Below, piece by piece: positions 5,646 through 6,573 of a DNA stretch of 6,573 nucleotides. Position numbers and translations under genes: made by a program. Source of the DNA: Patulibacter sp. Its GTDB lineage: Bacteria > Actinomycetota > Thermoleophilia > Solirubrobacterales > Solirubrobacteraceae. The DNA lies in NCBI GenBank assembly GCA_031119595.1, contig JAVHXX010000255.1, positions 1 to 6,573 on the forward strand, given 5' to 3'. Position 1 is the stretch's first letter. Every line of letters starts with the position of its first letter. The notes beneath the pieces are model-generated. The model worked only from the letters and a program-made list of their open reading frames with translations. It ran no database searches and was not told where the DNA came from.

Positions 5646-6573
5646 ATGGATTCCACCTCTTCAACCCCGGTCAAGAACAGCGTGCCGCCGCCAGCGGCCA
5701 AGCATGCCGCGCCGGCCGCGCCGGCGGCCCCTGCGTCCGTCCCGCAACCGAAGACGTCGAAGTCCAAGTCCGCGCTCAGCCTCCCGAAGCTCGAGAAGCG
5801 CGCGAAGGCCCCGAAGGCGCCCAAGGCCGCGAAGGCCCCGAAGACCGCCAAGCCCTCCAAGGCCGCGAAGGGCTTCAAGCTCCAGCGCTCGCGCACCGCT
5901 CCCGCCATCGCACCGACCGCTCCGGTCGTCGAGGCTCCGGTCGCCGCAGCGGCGCCGATCGCCACGCAAGCCGCACCGGTTGCCGAGGCCGCCCTGATCT
6001 CCGCGCCGCCCGTCGGTGAGACCGTCGAAGCGTTCGAGGCCGCACCGAAGCGCGCCCGCGGACGCGCCCTCACCCTCGATGCCGACCTGTCGCTCCCGTC
6101 GACCCGTGAGCTCGTGCTCATGGTCGCGTACATCGTCGGGTACGTCGCCCTCGCCGCCTGGGGCATGCAGCTCGCGGACGGCAACGGCATCACCCCGTGG
6201 TACCCGGCCGTCGGCCTCGCCGTCGGCGCCGCCACCCTCGGCGGCAGCCGCTGGGTCGCCCCGACCTTCATCGGCGCCGTCTTCGCCGCCCTGCTCGACG
6301 GTGGCACGATGGCCGCATCGATCGTCCTCGCCGTGCTCATCGCCGTCGGGTACACCGCCGCCGGCGTCCAGCTCAGCCGCGTCACGAACGCGCACCGCCC
6401 GCTCACCCGTGTGACCGACGCCTGGTGGTTCATCGGCCTCGCGATCGTCGGCGCGCCGCTCGCCGTGAGCACGCTCGCGGTCGGCTACTTCACCGTCTTC
6501 GAGGGCTCACCGGCCAACGCCTACGCCTCGATGGTCCGCACGTTCGTCCTCGGGGACGCCCTCGGCGTGGCCT
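5646..6573 (+). CDS. MASE1-domain membrane sensor protein with Lys/Ala/Pro-rich N-terminal extension; C-terminal part beyond the window edge
   Basis: Probable integral membrane signalling protein; 309 residues are seen and the frame is open at the right edge. Residues 1-150 are hydrophilic, rich in Ala, Pro and Lys, with no signal peptide, so probably cytoplasmic. Hydrophobic segments follow at about 155-177, 185-202, 204-219, 222-243 and 259-285, with another beginning near 296. WYPAVGLAVGAATLGGSRW (185-203), PTFIGAVFAALLDGG (206-220) and FVLGDALGVA (300-309) match the pattern I know for MASE1: an aromatic-Pro-Gly-Leu-Ala segment, then Gly-x-Arg, later W/F-x-GDALG. MASE1 is usually fused to a GGDEF/EAL, histidine kinase or PP2C-type output domain, not visible here. 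The start is unambiguous: an in-frame TGA at 5571-5573 has no ATG, GTG or TTG between it and ATG 5646. The ribosome site is poor (AGG at 5637-5639). The gene diverges from lhr. Other multi-pass membrane families remain possible. Confidence 0.8.
   Translation, partial: MDSTSSTPVKNSVPPPAAKHAAPAAPAAPASVPQPKTSKSKSALSLPKLEKRAKAPKAPKAAKAPKTAKPSKAAKGFKLQRSRTAPAIAPTAPVVEAPVAAAAPIATQAAPVAEAALISAPPVGETVEAFEAAPKRARGRALTLDADLSLPSTRELVLMVAYIVGYVALAAWGMQLADGNGITPWYPAVGLAVGAATLGGSRWVAPTFIGAVFAALLDGGTMAASIVLAVLIAVGYTAAGVQLSRVTNAHRPLTRVTDAWWFIGLAIVGAPLAVSTLAVGYFTVFEGSPANAYASMVRTFVLGDALGVA
5796..5873 (+). repeat. 9-bp coding tandem repeat giving lysine every third residue
   Basis: Codons 51 to 76 of the MASE1 gene are built from degenerate 9-base units of the form AAG-GCC-CCG. 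They give KAP KAP KAA KAP KTA KPS KAA K. Lysine occurs at residues 51, 54, 57, 60, 63, 66, 69, 72 and 75, without exception. The units have diverged at third positions and in some residues while keeping the lysine period. The composition resembles histone H1-like basic tails. The function is unknown. Confidence 0.85.

Noticed and set aside
5188..5997. Plus-strand frames across the intergenic region running into the MASE1 gene
   Set aside because: They are Arg/Pro/Ser-rich, out of frame with the convincing gene, and encode nothing recognisable.
5159..6472. Minus-strand 437-codon open frame, in the same frame as lhr and ending 10 bases before its start
   Set aside because: It is antisense to the MASE1 gene and crosses the intergenic repeats. 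The product is low-complexity with no known domain, while the plus-strand frame gives membrane helices and MASE1-like motifs.
1..6573. Mobile element, phage or defence island
   Set aside because: No transposase, integrase, terminal inverted repeats or attachment site is visible. Both genes look like ordinary chromosomal genes with the same codon style.

Overview
This is a high-GC window of about 70% or more, with third codon positions almost always G or C. It holds two divergently transcribed protein genes, both cut by the window edges, separated by a 496-base non-coding gap. Composition, codon use and the long two-part Lhr helicase suggest an actinomycete (Actinomycetota). The genus cannot be read from the sequence.

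Positions 1 to 5149, minus strand: one uninterrupted reading frame of 1716 codons running off the left edge. It encodes a large Lhr-family superfamily-2 helicase. All helicase motifs are intact in order (PTGAGKT, DEIH, SAT, the ATSSLELGID motif V, QRIGRAGH). The Lhr-specific middle region and the long C-terminal winged-helix region follow. The protein is about 170 to 200 residues longer than Lhr proteins of E. coli or mycobacteria as I remember them. The excess sits mainly in three low-complexity insertions or linkers: inside RecA2, between the core and the C-terminal region, and near the C-terminus. A 1532-codon open frame on the plus strand is the codon-aligned antisense of this gene, not a second gene.

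Positions 5150 to 5645: the divergent intergenic region. Next to lhr it carries a 46-bp imperfect direct repeat (43 of 46 identical, 61-bp offset). Further right, in a less GC-rich stretch, is a cluster of short dyads and possible hairpins, two of which share the same GCC spacer. I recognise no riboswitch family, RNA gene or consensus promoter.

Positions 5646 to 6573, plus strand: the first 309 codons of a membrane sensor. About 150 residues of Ala/Pro/Lys-rich cytoplasmic N-terminus, with lysine at every third position over a 25-residue stretch, precede hydrophobic segments that look like a MASE1 domain. MASE1 is an integral membrane sensor usually joined to GGDEF/EAL, histidine kinase or phosphatase output domains. 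The output domain lies beyond the right edge.

The two genes show no obvious functional partnership beyond sharing an upstream region. No complete novel system is visible. The most unusual signals are the lysine-periodic tail on the MASE1 protein, the insertions in Lhr (one also Lys/Ala-rich), and the repeats and dyads between the genes.
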